A stretch of DNA of 15,762 nt, taken from the NCBI GenBank assembly GCA_964370735.1, contig CAYJLC010000045.1, forward strand, positions 1 to 15,762, given 5' to 3'. The notes below the pieces were generated by a model that was given only the letters and a program-made list of their open reading frames with translations, was not told where the DNA came from and ran no database searches. The stretch is from CAYJLC01 sp964370735 (GTDB lineage Bacteria; Bacillota; Clostridia; Oscillospirales; Butyricicoccaceae). The position numbers were made by a program, and so were the translations under genes. How positions within the stretch are numbered: position 1 is the stretch's first letter; each line of letters starts with the position of its first letter. Of this stretch, positions 1 to 6,820 are shown piece by piece.

Positions 1-338
1 CGGCAAGAATTTCAGCATATTTAATGATAATTGCATCCTTTTTGTTAAAATATAACTGGAAGAATGCCTTTAAAATTTATAAAAGAGATAGATTCAATCA
101 TGCTAGTCCGAATTCTGCACATACCGAGGCTTGCGTTGCTGGTGCATTAAATATCAAGCTTGCTGGCGATGCTATTTATCATGGGAAATTATATAAAAAG
201 CCATTTATTGGCGATGATTTGAGAGAAATTGAGTGCGAAGATATAAAAAATGCAAATAAAATACTGTATGTCACTGCTTTTTTATCACTTTTCGTATGTT
301 TACTAGTCGGATTTGGAGGTGTATTAATATTTTACTAA
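1..338 (+). CDS. cbiB: Adenosylcobinamide-phosphate synthase CbiB, C-terminal part (5' end outside window)
   Basis: CbiB is an integral membrane enzyme of B12 synthesis that joins an aminopropanol (phosphate) arm to adenosylcobyric acid. The frame is open from base 3 with no start needed, so the gene enters from the left edge; the first internal ATG is at 24. The visible part has the family hallmark SPNSAHTEACVAGAL, then a KLAGDAIYHG stretch, a DI-x-N-A segment and a last hydrophobic membrane helix ending in GGVLIFY. About 111 residues are visible of a family usually near 310-320. The stop is TAA at 336-338. The next gene, cobD, starts inside or against this end, which fits translational coupling in one cob operon. 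Identification is secure; the full length cannot be judged. Confidence 0.93.
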   Translation, partial: ARISAYLMIIASFLLKYNWKNAFKIYKRDRFNHASPNSAHTEACVAGALNIKLAGDAIYHGKLYKKPFIGDDLREIECEDIKNANKILYVTAFLSLFVCLLVGFGGVLIFY

Positions 339-1381
339 ACAACAACCCACATGGTGGAGATATTTACTCGAATAATGTAGATTTTGATTTTTCGGCGAAT
401 GTTTCACCGCTTGGAACGCCGATTGAAGTTATAAACTCGATTAAAAATTCAGCGGAAAAAATCCTACCGTATCCAGATGCGTTTTGCACAGAACTAAGGC
501 AGGAAATTTCGCAAAAATATTCGCTTAATAATGATGAAATTATCATCGGAAATGGTGCTGCTGAACTAATTTTTTCATTTACACTAGCCACAAAACCAAA
601 GCATGCATTAATCGTTTCGCCCACATTTTGCGAGTATGAAAATGCGCTTAAATCTGTTGACTCAAATGTTGATTATTTTAGGCTTTATGAAGGCAATGAT
701 TTTATGTTAACAGATGATTTATTGCTAGCCATAACAAATGAAACCGATATTGTTTTTGTTTGCAATCCAAATAATCCAACAGGAAAATTCTATAATATTT
801 CTATTATTGAAAGCATAGCGAATAAGTGCAAAGAAACAAAAACACTACTTTTTATTGATGAATGCTTTTTTGATTTATCAGGCAAAAGTTCGGAAAAATC
901 TGCAATAAATTTACTTGATAACACTAACATTTTTATTCTAAAAGCATTTACAAAAAGCTATGGTATGGCAGGTGTTAGATTGGGATATTTACTCACTAAA
1001 AATCGCGAAATTCTATATAAAATGACGACCTGTTCACAGTCGTGGAACGTGTCTACGATTGCCCAAAATGCTGGGATAGCAGCACTTAGACAATGTGATT
1101 ATCATATAGAAAAAACTGTGAAATTAATAGAGGAAGAACGCGAGTTTTTGCAAAAAGAGTTAGGAAATTTAGGGTTAAAATTCTATACTTCTGATGTGAA
1201 CTTTATATTATTCAAATATAAAGAAGATTTGTATGAAAAAATGCTAAAAAAACGTGTTTTGATTAGGAAATGTTCGAATTTTATAGGGCTAGACAGCAGT
1301 TTTTATCGAATTGCCGTTAAAAATCGTTCAGATAATCAAGCTTTTGTGAAAGCTTTAAAGGAGGTTATTTCAAATGGCTAA
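296..1381 (+). CDS. cobD: L-threonine-O-3-phosphate decarboxylase (PLP-dependent, CobD)
   Basis: This fold-type I PLP enzyme decarboxylates threonine phosphate to aminopropanol phosphate, the arm that CbiB attaches. Seen in the sequence (numbered from ATG 296): HGGDIY at 19-24, DFSANVSPLG at 31-40, CNPNNPTG at 156-163, FIDECFFDL at 187-194, and FTKSYGMAGVRLGY at 218-231 with the PLP lysine at K220. The C-terminus has the substrate arginine motif YRIAVK. There is no C-terminal metal-binding extension. Start choice is uncertain. ATG 296 overlaps cbiB by 43 bases, has no ribosome binding site, and adds 18 residues before HGG, where relatives have only a few. GGAGGT at 315-320 sits 8 bases before an in-frame ATT at 329, which may be the real start. 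The stop overlaps cbiP by 8 bases. Confidence 0.93.
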   Translation: MFTSRIWRCINILLNNNPHGGDIYSNNVDFDFSANVSPLGTPIEVINSIKNSAEKILPYPDAFCTELRQEISQKYSLNNDEIIIGNGAAELIFSFTLATKPKHALIVSPTFCEYENALKSVDSNVDYFRLYEGNDFMLTDDLLLAITNETDIVFVCNPNNPTGKFYNISIIESIANKCKETKTLLFIDECFFDLSGKSSEKSAINLLDNTNIFILKAFTKSYGMAGVRLGYLLTKNREILYKMTTCSQSWNVSTIAQNAGIAALRQCDYHIEKTVKLIEEEREFLQKELGNLGLKFYTSDVNFILFKYKEDLYEKMLKKRVLIRKCSNFIGLDSSFYRIAVKNRSDNQAFVKALKEVISNG

Positions 1382-2153
1382 GCCTATTATGATTCAAGGG
1401 ACGATGTCAAATGCTGGAAAAAGCATTATTTGTACTGCTTTATGCCGTATTTTTGCCCAAGATGGCTATAAAGTAGCACCTTTTAAATCGCAAAATATGG
1501 CACTTAATTCTTTTATTACCGAAGATGGTTTTGAAATGGGCAGGGCACAAGTTGTCCAGGCTGAAGCTTGCTATAAAAAGCCGTCTGTTTCGATGAATCC
1601 AGTTCTTTTAAAGCCTACGACAGATATCGGTTCGCAGGTTATTGTCAATGGAAAGTCTATTGGAAATATGCGTGCTTCTGAATATTTTAAGTACAAAACT
1701 GAACTAATTCCTCACGTTTTAGAGGCTTATAACAACCTTTCTGCCGAAAATGATATTATTGTTATCGAGGGTGCTGGAAGCCCTGCTGAAATTAATTTGA
1801 AGAGTCAAGATATTGTAAATATGGGGCTTGCAAAACTTCTAGATGCGCCGGTTTTACTTGCTGGTGACATTGATAGAGGAGGTGTTTTCGGTCAACTTTA
1901 TGGAACGATTGCACTTCTTGAAAAAGAGGAGCAAGACAGGGTTAAAGGGCTGATTATTAATAAATTCCGCGGAGATTTAGCTATTTTACAGCCTGGACTT
2001 GATATGTTTAGTAGTAAAATCGAACATATTGGCGAATTTCCGTTCATCGGTGTAATTCCTTATGCCTACGTTGATATCGAAGATGAAGACAGTTTAAGCG
2101 AAAGACTTACGGATAAAAAAATGCAAAAACTAATAGATATAGTTGTCATTTAG
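1374..2153 (+). CDS. CbiP N-terminal fragment: synthetase (dethiobiotin-synthase-like) domain
   Basis: This is what would be translated up to the TAG at 2151: 259 residues holding the whole ATP-binding amidotransferase domain and ending DIEDEDSLSERL...IDIVVI, at the first strand of the glutaminase domain. The break lies at the domain boundary, so this piece could fold alone. Without the glutaminase it could at best use free ammonia. It keeps the native start and ribosome binding site. It is described separately because an automated gene caller would list it as a gene. Confidence 0.6.
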   Translation: MAKPIMIQGTMSNAGKSIICTALCRIFAQDGYKVAPFKSQNMALNSFITEDGFEMGRAQVVQAEACYKKPSVSMNPVLLKPTTDIGSQVIVNGKSIGNMRASEYFKYKTELIPHVLEAYNNLSAENDIIVIEGAGSPAEINLKSQDIVNMGLAKLLDAPVLLAGDIDRGGVFGQLYGTIALLEKEEQDRVKGLIINKFRGDLAILQPGLDMFSSKIEHIGEFPFIGVIPYAYVDIEDEDSLSERLTDKKMQKLIDIVVI

Positions 2154-2258
2154 TTGCCAAAATTATCGTATTTGACTGATTTTAACGGCTTTGTGTGATA
2201 TTTAAACGGTTCCCTTCGTTATGGGGCTAAATTATCTGTACTTAAAAATCCAGATTTA

Positions 2259-2834
2259 GTGATAATTCCTGGCACAAAAAGTAGTATTTCCGATTTATAT
2301 TGGTTAAGACAGAGCGGTTTTGAGGCTCAAATTAAGAAACTTCATTCAAATGGCACAATAATTTTCGGTGTTTGTGGTGGATATCAAATTCTAGGTGAAA
2401 AAATAACTGACCCTTCTGGTATTGAAGGTGGTGGCGATGAAATTGGTTTTAATTTACTGCCGATTAGTACAGTTTTTATGACAGAAAAAATTACAGAGCA
2501 AGTTTGTGGAAAAATTCAAAATTTAGATGGAACGCTTGAAAAACTTAATGGTTTAAGCTATAAAGGTTATGAAATTCATATGGGTGTGAGTGGTGAAAAT
2601 TTAGCGGTTATATCAAAAAATGATGTATATGGAACGTATGTTCATGGGATTTTTGACGAGTCAAATATTGCGCCTGTGATAATCGATTGCTTGTGTGAGA
2701 AAAAAGGTATCGAAAAGCAAAATTTAGAACTTTTTGACATTGAAAAGTACAAAGATGAGCAATACGATAAACTTGCAGATATTGTGAGAAAATCGCTTGA
2801 TATGGATAAAATTTATTGTATTCTCGGCGTTTAG
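2259..2834 (+). CDS. CbiP C-terminal fragment: glutamine amidotransferase domain
   Basis: This is the remainder of cbiP after the TGA at 2196: 191 residues if started at GTG 2259. It holds the PGTKSSISDLYWLR motif, the nucleophile Cys in VCGGYQILG, and the catalytic His and Glu region (GYEIHMG, GTYVHGIFD). It ends in MDKIYCILGV, the usual CbiP C-terminus. No ATG, GTG or TTG lies in frame between the TGA and 2259. There is no ribosome binding site before 2259, and such a start would drop the first strand of the glutaminase fold. Independent translation therefore looks unlikely. The last codons carry the SD of cobO. Confidence 0.5.
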   Translation: MIIPGTKSSISDLYWLRQSGFEAQIKKLHSNGTIIFGVCGGYQILGEKITDPSGIEGGGDEIGFNLLPISTVFMTEKITEQVCGKIQNLDGTLEKLNGLSYKGYEIHMGVSGENLAVISKNDVYGTYVHGIFDESNIAPVIIDCLCEKKGIEKQNLELFDIEKYKDEQYDKLADIVRKSLDMDKIYCILGV

Positions 2835-2846
2835 GAGGAAGTTTGC

Positions 2847-3362
2847 ATGGGATTAATTCACATTTATTGTGGTGATGGAAAGGGAAAAACAACGGCAGCC
2901 TGTGGACTTGCCATTCGTGCACTTGGCGCTGATATGTCGGTAGTTTTTTGCCAATTTTTTAAAGATGGCAGTAGTAGCGAAGTCAAAAGTCTTAAAACTT
3001 TCGAAAATTTGACATATTTAAAATCAGAAATTGATTTGCCTAGATTTGCAAAAATGAACGAAGAACAAAAAACAGTTGCGTCAAAATATTATAGCGAGTT
3101 ATTCCAAAAAGCTATAAATAAAGCAAAAAAATGTGATGTTTTAGTCCTTGACGAAGTAATTTCGACTTATAATTACGATTTTTTGTCAGAAATTGACGTA
3201 ATAGGTTTACTGAAAGACTTGTCACCTAATTGCGAGATTATTCTTACTGGACGAAATCCGTCTAATGATCTTATTGAAATTTCCGATTATGTGTCGGAAA
3301 TAAAAAAAATAAAACATCCTTTTGATGAGAGTGTATCCGCTCGAAAAGGCATTGAATTTTAA
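2847..3362 (+). CDS. cobO: Cob(I)yrinic acid a,c-diamide adenosyltransferase (CobA/BtuR/CobO type)
   Basis: This enzyme transfers the 5'-deoxyadenosyl group of ATP to Co(I) corrinoids, in synthesis and salvage, in the cytoplasm. In the 171 residues: the family P-loop GDGKGKTT at 9-16, VFCQFFKDG at 33-41, VLVLDEV (Walker B) at 98-104, LTGRNP at 133-138 and the C-terminal HPFDESVSARKGIEF. Length matches the short clostridial form. AGGAGG at 2833-2838 precedes ATG 2847 by 8 bases and overlaps the cbiP stop, so it is the last gene of the cob operon. Transcription probably ends at the hairpin at 3369-3401. The intact downstream gene means the operon is still useful for corrinoid salvage even if cbiP is dead. 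Confidence 0.95.
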   Translation: MGLIHIYCGDGKGKTTAACGLAIRALGADMSVVFCQFFKDGSSSEVKSLKTFENLTYLKSEIDLPRFAKMNEEQKTVASKYYSELFQKAINKAKKCDVLVLDEVISTYNYDFLSEIDVIGLLKDLSPNCEIILTGRNPSNDLIEISDYVSEIKKIKHPFDESVSARKGIEF

Positions 3363-3368
3363 ATAAAA

Positions 3369-3401
3369 AAAGTCCTCTAAACGTGTTGTTTAAAGGACTT
3401 T
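3369..3401. terminator. Bidirectional terminator between cobO and the rpiR gene
   Basis: A 14-bp stem (AAAGTCCTCTAAAC, 3369-3382; GTTTAAAGGACTTT, 3388-3401) with a 5-base loop, flanked by A-rich sequence on the left and T-rich on the right. One pair is C-A when read as + strand RNA but U-G when read as - strand RNA, so folding is slightly better for the leftward rpiR transcript. It overlaps neither stop codon and serves both convergent genes. Confidence 0.85.
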
Positions 3402-3404
3402 TTA

Positions 3405-4241
3405 TTATAGTAATTTAATTGAAATTGCATTTGCAGATAAAATTCTATTATTGTCAACAAGTGTGCGATTTTGTTGTGAGAATTCATTTAAAAGCATATC
3501 AATTATATATAATTGAGTGATTTTTGCATTCATACTACCACTATGTAACAGCGTTTCTTTTGCATCGCAAAGTAAAACAATATCAGAATATTTCGCAGCA
3601 GGGGACTCTTGATAATGAGTTACTAAAATGATTTTTACTCCGCATTTTTTCGCAAGTTTTAATGTGTCAAGAACCTCTCTCGTTTCGCCAGAGTATGAAA
3701 AATATAAGATAACATCGTCTTTTGAGCAAAGGCTAGTGGCGATAATTTGCAGATGGCTATCCTCGACATAATTAAAATTTGATGCTAACATCATAAAGCT
3801 CGACCACGCTTCTTTTGCGATTACACCCGATGTTCCTTGACCAAAACAATATACATTCTTTGCTTTTTTAAACATTTTTGCAGCTTTTACATATTTTGAA
3901 TAATCGACCAATTTTAACGTCGATTCTAAAGAATCTTTAATAGAATTAAGAACTCTTTCTTGCATACTTTCTGATTTATCAACTTTGCTTTTTGTGTGAA
4001 TATTATTTTCAATAACCGTTTTTGCAATCTCGATTTTAAGTTCGTTATACCCAGAATAATTTAACTTTTTGCAAAATCTTGTTATAGTTGCTTCAGCGAC
4101 ATTACATGTCTTTGCGAGAGAAGTAATCGACAGATATTGCACCTTTTCGGCATTTTTTGAAATGTAATTTGCGAGTTTTCTTTCTGAGTTTGTGAGTTTA
4201 GTGTATAACTCAGAGTTTTTCTCTATTATAGGTAAAATCAT
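3405..4241 (-). CDS. RpiR/MurR-family transcriptional regulator (HTH plus SIS sugar-phosphate domain)
   Basis: A 278-residue DNA-binding regulator. An N-terminal HTH_6 domain holds the helix-turn-helix at about residues 38-63 (ITSLAKTCNVAEATITRFCK). A SIS domain spans about residues 110-250, with the phosphosugar-binding motifs CFGQGTSG (132-139) and SYSGET (182-187). Family members sense a sugar phosphate and usually control a nearby sugar catabolic operon; no such operon is visible here, so the target is unknown. The start at 4241 was chosen because AAAGGAG lies 7 bases upstream; the longer frame to 4298 has no ribosome binding site and covers the promoter. It is divergent from sulP, which it could regulate, though that pairing is not typical. 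A palindrome at its own start point hints at autoregulation. Confidence 0.92.
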   Translation of the reverse strand: MILPIIEKNSELYTKLTNSERKLANYISKNAEKVQYLSITSLAKTCNVAEATITRFCKKLNYSGYNELKIEIAKTVIENNIHTKSKVDKSESMQERVLNSIKDSLESTLKLVDYSKYVKAAKMFKKAKNVYCFGQGTSGVIAKEAWSSFMMLASNFNYVEDSHLQIIATSLCSKDDVILYFSYSGETREVLDTLKLAKKCGVKIILVTHYQESPAAKYSDIVLLCDAKETLLHSGSMNAKITQLYIIDMLLNEFSQQNRTLVDNNRILSANAISIKLL

Positions 4242-4268
4242 TTGCCGTCTCCTTTCGCGTATTACTAG

Positions 4269-4278
4269 ATATGCATAT
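4269..4278. promoter_or_regulatory. Perfect 10-bp palindrome at the rpiR promoter, possible autoregulatory operator
   Basis: ATATGCATAT overlaps one edge of the -10 hexamer and the expected start point of the rpiR promoter. A repressor bound here would block the promoter. The palindrome is short and AT-rich, so chance is possible. Confidence 0.25.
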
Positions 4279-4305
4279 TGTACAGTATTTATGTTCAAAT
4301 GTCAA
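4277..4305 (-). promoter_or_regulatory. Promoter of the rpiR-family gene
   Basis: On the - strand, TTGACA (4305-4300), a 17-bp spacer, then TACAAT (4282-4277). The -35 is perfect and the -10 matches 5 of 6 of TATAAT. It lies about 36 bases upstream of the chosen start, leaving a short leader. Confidence 0.8.
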
Positions 4306-4447
4306 TTATTTTATGTTTATATCGTATTTTCGATAATGCCGACTGCACTTTATGATGGTATAATTTCTACAATAAACACTTTCCAATGTTTCGCATTAAA
4401 TAAACTGCTTAATTATGATGCCACAAATTCAAGCGATTTTTTAATAT

Positions 4448-4467
4448 TTAGTTAACTTTTAAACTAA
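4448..4467. promoter_or_regulatory. Inverted repeat next to the sulP -35 box, possible operator
   Basis: TTAGTT (4448-4453) and AACTAA (4462-4467) form perfect 6-bp arms around an 8-base spacer, ending 2 bases before the sulP -35. The size and place suit a regulator site, but AT-rich inverted repeats arise easily by chance here. Confidence 0.25.
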
Positions 4468-4469
4468 GA

Positions 4470-4499
4470 TTGACAGCTCTGCTTTAATTATGATATAAT
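4470..4499 (+). promoter_or_regulatory. Promoter of the sulP gene
   Basis: Perfect TTGACA (4470-4475) and perfect TATAAT (4494-4499) with an 18-bp spacer, just before the AAGGAG (4515-4520) of sulP, giving a leader of about 22 bases. A second possible -10 with extended TG (TGGTATAAT, 4356-4364) lies upstream without a clear -35. Confidence 0.85.
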
Positions 4500-4527
4500 T
4501 GTAGTAATTGTTTTAAGGAGAGATTAA

Positions 4528-5979
4528 ATGTTAAAAAATACAAAAAATGAATGGTTTTCCAATGTAAAAGGCGATATTTTAGCCGGAATTGTGGTGTGTA
4601 TGGCACTAATTCCTGAGGCAATCGGCTTTTCAATAGTCGCAGGGGTTGACCCTATGGTAGGTGTTTATTCTTCGTTTGTGATTTCAGTTATAACTGCTAT
4701 TTTCGGTGGTAGAACAGGGCTAATTTCAGCAGCAGCAGGCGCAACAGCATTAGTTTTAGCATCGTTAGTTCAAAATCATGGCATAGAATATCTGTTTGCA
4801 GCAACGATTTTAACAGGGATAATTCAGCTAATATTAGGCTTTTTTAAAGTCGGAACGCTGATAAAATTCATACCAAAACCAGTAATGACAGGGTTTGTAA
4901 ATGCTCTTGCGATTTTGATGCTACAATCTCAGCTAGGACATTTTGAAGGCGGGGGAATACTTTATATTCTCGGTGCAATCGGTGTTTTAGTAATCGTCTT
5001 TTTACCTAAGTTAACAAAAATTATACCATCTCCAATCGTTGCGATAGTTTTGATAACAATAGTCGTAAATTTCGCTGGTTTTGATGTAAAAACGCTTGGT
5101 GATATGGGCGAAATCACCACTGCTTTGCCAACTTTTTTAATCCCAAATATCCCATTTAATATGGAAACACTAAATATTATACTACCTTATGCACTGTCTG
5201 TTGCAGTGGTAGGTATTGTTGAATCACTGCTAACTGCACAACTAGTTGACGATTTGACAGACACAAAAAGCAATAAAAATCGTGAATGTGTAGGTCAAGG
5301 GCTTGGAAATATTTTTGCAGGATTTTTTGGCGGAATTGCTGGTTGTGGAATGATTGGACAAACGATTGTAAACCATAGTTATGGTGGTCGTGGTAGATTA
5401 TCGACGTTTATTGCAGGTAGTTCAATGCTTCTTTCGGTTATTTTGCTAAATGAATTTGTAACGAGTATTCCAGTCGTTGCACTTGCATCGGTTATGCTGG
5501 TAGTATCTTTTAAAACGTTTAGTTTTGATTCTATCAAAAAACTTAAAAAGACCCCAAAAAGTGATACTTTAGTTATGATTTCAACCGTTTTAGTAGTAGT
5601 TTTTACACATAATTTAGCTTATGGCGTATTAGTTGGTATGTTAATTAGTGCAGTGATTTTTGTGATTAAAATGTCTGAAATAGAAATTCATCAAAAGAAA
5701 TGTGGGAATTATAAAGTTCGAGGTCAATTATTCTTTGCCTCAACTACAAAATTTATAAACTCATTTGACTATAAACCACAAGCGGATAGCATTGATATAA
5801 ATCTCGAAAATGTAAGAATTTGGGACGAATCTGCGATTGATGCCGTTGATAAAGTTGTGTTAAAATTCAAGAAAAACGGTGTAGAAGCGAATTTAATTGG
5901 ACTAAGCAAACAATGCGAAGAACTTTTAGAAAAACTAGCATCACATAAAAACGAAGGAGCAAAAGTCAGCTTGCACTAA
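4528..5979 (+). CDS. SulP-family anion permease (sulfate or bicarbonate) with C-terminal STAS domain
   Basis: A membrane transporter of the SLC26/SulP family, 483 residues, comparable to short bacterial members such as B. subtilis YbaR. The N-terminus has GDILAGIVVCMALIPEAIGF, the family's first transmembrane signature, followed by GLISAAAGATALVLA and a long series of hydrophobic helices to about residue 380. A cytoplasmic STAS domain follows (about 395-475), with DINLENVRIWDESAIDAV (D433, S435) where STAS domains carry their conserved D-x-S turn. The substrate cannot be read from the sequence; sulfate is the default name, and bicarbonate is equally possible. It is a single gene with its own promoter and terminator. 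No sulfate-assimilation gene is near. AAGGAG lies 7 bases before the ATG. Confidence 0.93.
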   Translation: MLKNTKNEWFSNVKGDILAGIVVCMALIPEAIGFSIVAGVDPMVGVYSSFVISVITAIFGGRTGLISAAAGATALVLASLVQNHGIEYLFAATILTGIIQLILGFFKVGTLIKFIPKPVMTGFVNALAILMLQSQLGHFEGGGILYILGAIGVLVIVFLPKLTKIIPSPIVAIVLITIVVNFAGFDVKTLGDMGEITTALPTFLIPNIPFNMETLNIILPYALSVAVVGIVESLLTAQLVDDLTDTKSNKNRECVGQGLGNIFAGFFGGIAGCGMIGQTIVNHSYGGRGRLSTFIAGSSMLLSVILLNEFVTSIPVVALASVMLVVSFKTFSFDSIKKLKKTPKSDTLVMISTVLVVVFTHNLAYGVLVGMLISAVIFVIKMSEIEIHQKKCGNYKVRGQLFFASTTKFINSFDYKPQADSIDINLENVRIWDESAIDAVDKVVLKFKKNGVEANLIGLSKQCEELLEKLASHKNEGAKVSLH

Positions 5980-5987
5980 AAAATTAA

Positions 5988-6021
5988 GCCACAATGTACG
6001 AAGATTTTTGTATATTGTGGC
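5988..6021 (+). terminator. Probable terminator of sulP
   Basis: GCCACAATGTAC (5988-5999) pairs with GTATATTGTGGC (6010-6021) across a 10-base loop; the one non-Watson-Crick pair is G-U in the + strand RNA, in keeping with use by sulP. The downstream T-run (6033-6038) is short and displaced, so termination may be weak. Confidence 0.6.
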
Positions 6022-6073
6022 TATTATATTAGTTTTTTAGTAGACATTTTTTTGAAAATCGTCTTTATACATA

Positions 6074-6102
6074 TTGCTATTTAAAATTATTTATAGTATA
6101 AT
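6074..6102 (+). promoter_or_regulatory. Promoter of the pilin-like gene
   Basis: TTGCTA (6074-6079, 4 of 6 matches), a 17-bp spacer and perfect TATAAT (6097-6102). The predicted leader is about 40 bases and carries GAGAGGT (6134-6140) 9 bases before the start. Confidence 0.65.
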
Positions 6103-6149
6103 AAAATAATTGAAATTTTATAACTTGAATGTTGAGAGGTAATATATAA

Positions 6150-6776
6150 ATGAACAAATACTCAAATTTTTTAAAAAAGTTCAAACAAAAAAACAAAGGC
6201 TTTACAATGGTTGAGCTTATTATAGTAATCGCAATAATTGCAATTTTAGCAGCTGTAATTGCACCACAATACCTTAGATTCGTAGAAAGTGCGAAAGAAA
6301 CATCTGATTTAGTGGTCGCAAATAATATCATAGAGGCAGCGACACTTGCAGTAGCATCTCCTGATGTTAATCTTCCAGCAGGGCACTACGTTGAGGTTTT
6401 ATGGACAGCAGGTGCAGATTCAAAAAAATACGATTACGAAGGACTAATACTTGTTCGAACGCCTATGCGTTCTTCGGTTTACACTGCTAGTAACGAATTA
6501 ATAAAATTAACCGATGATGCTATTATTAAAGAATATGCCGAATATTTAATTAGTTTATTAGGCGAAGAAGCTGTTGCCGCTAGCTCTCAAAGCTCATTGT
6601 TAGATAGAGGGTATGCAGCATTTTTAGCAAAACCAGAATCTCAACTCGCAAACGAGGCAGCGCTTGGATTTCATATAAACACCACGACAGGAGAGGTTGT
6701 TTTGGCAACATGGTCTGGAAATGGTGATGTAAACAAATGGGTCGATATTGGGCTGTCTGTAAGTAAAACTGAATAA
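6150..6776 (+). CDS. Type IV pilin-like protein (prepilin N-terminal cleavage/methylation motif)
   Basis: A 208-residue class III (prepilin) substrate. The leader is 17 residues, rich in lysine and ending in glycine (QKNKG); cleavage after G17 would give a mature N-terminal F18 with Glu at +5 (FTMVELIIVIAIIAILAAVI), the classic pilin helix that anchors the subunit in the membrane and packs in the filament. Residues after about 60 are a soluble head with no cysteine and no motif I recognise. Prepilin peptidase, assembly ATPase and platform protein are not in the window, so any assembly machinery lies elsewhere. The gene has its own promoter and ends at a strong hairpin. It could be a major pilin, a minor pilin or a pseudopilin; the sequence does not decide. 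Confidence 0.9.
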   Translation: MNKYSNFLKKFKQKNKGFTMVELIIVIAIIAILAAVIAPQYLRFVESAKETSDLVVANNIIEAATLAVASPDVNLPAGHYVEVLWTAGADSKKYDYEGLILVRTPMRSSVYTASNELIKLTDDAIIKEYAEYLISLLGEEAVAASSQSSLLDRGYAAFLAKPESQLANEAALGFHINTTTGEVVLATWSGNGDVNKWVDIGLSVSKTE

Positions 6777-6779
6777 ATA

Positions 6780-6811
6780 AAAAGAGGCTGTCGAGTATGA
6801 CAACCTCTTTT
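6780..6811. terminator. Bidirectional terminator between the pilin-like gene and the symporter
   Basis: A 13-bp stem (AAAAGAGGCTGTC, 6780-6792; GACAACCTCTTTT, 6799-6811) with a 6-base loop, A-tract on the left, T-rich on the right. The one imperfect pair is C-A in + strand RNA and U-G in - strand RNA, so it folds slightly better for the symporter transcript. Confidence 0.85.
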
Positions 6812-6820
6812 CTATTGTAT

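Larger units (their letters stand above)
1374..2834 (+). pseudogene. cbiP: Cobyric acid synthase CbiP/CobQ, interrupted by two in-frame stop codons
   Basis: CbiP amidates four side chains of adenosylcobyrinic a,c-diamide using glutamine and ATP. Read through, the frame is 486 codons, the normal family length (about 490-510), with no indel. It has the N-terminal P-loop-like GTMSNAGKS, FKSQNMALNS, EGAGSPAEINL, DIDRGGVF and INKFRGD (synthetase domain). The C-terminal class I glutaminase domain follows, with the cysteine in FGVCGGYQILG and the histidine in GYEIHMG/GTYVHGIFD. Two stops break it: TAG at 2151-2153, in VVI-stop-LPKLS where Salmonella CbiP has Gln in IVQLPHISNFTDF, and TGA at 2196-2198. 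AAAGGAGG at 1357-1364 precedes ATG 1374 by 9 bases. Everything outside 2150-2240 looks conserved, so this is a very recent loss, a sequence error, or readthrough. Confidence 0.85.

Noticed and set aside
1..340. Cobalamin riboswitch for the B12 operon
   Set aside because: The window begins inside cbiB, so the operon leader is outside it; no B12-box-like element is seen here.
2150..2245. Diversity-generating retroelement target in cbiP, suggested by adenine-related changes
   Set aside because: No reverse transcriptase, template repeat or accessory gene is in the window, and a cytoplasmic B12 enzyme is not a known kind of target.
1374..2834. Reassigned stop codons (UAG or UGA read as an amino acid) as the reason for the stops in cbiP
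   Set aside because: TGA ends the response regulator at 11059 one base before the kinase start, TAG ends the GGDEF gene at 14279 and cbiP itself at 2834, and no other gene in the window has an internal stop. A genome-wide code change does not fit.
4192..4455. Small hydrophobic + strand open frame between rpiR and sulP
   Set aside because: It overlaps the rpiR start and promoter, has no ribosome binding site, and stops before the sulP promoter.
4306..4527. Riboswitch or T-box leader ahead of sulP
   Set aside because: The consensus promoter is only about 30 bases before the ATG, and no conserved riboswitch core or terminator/antiterminator pair is visible upstream.
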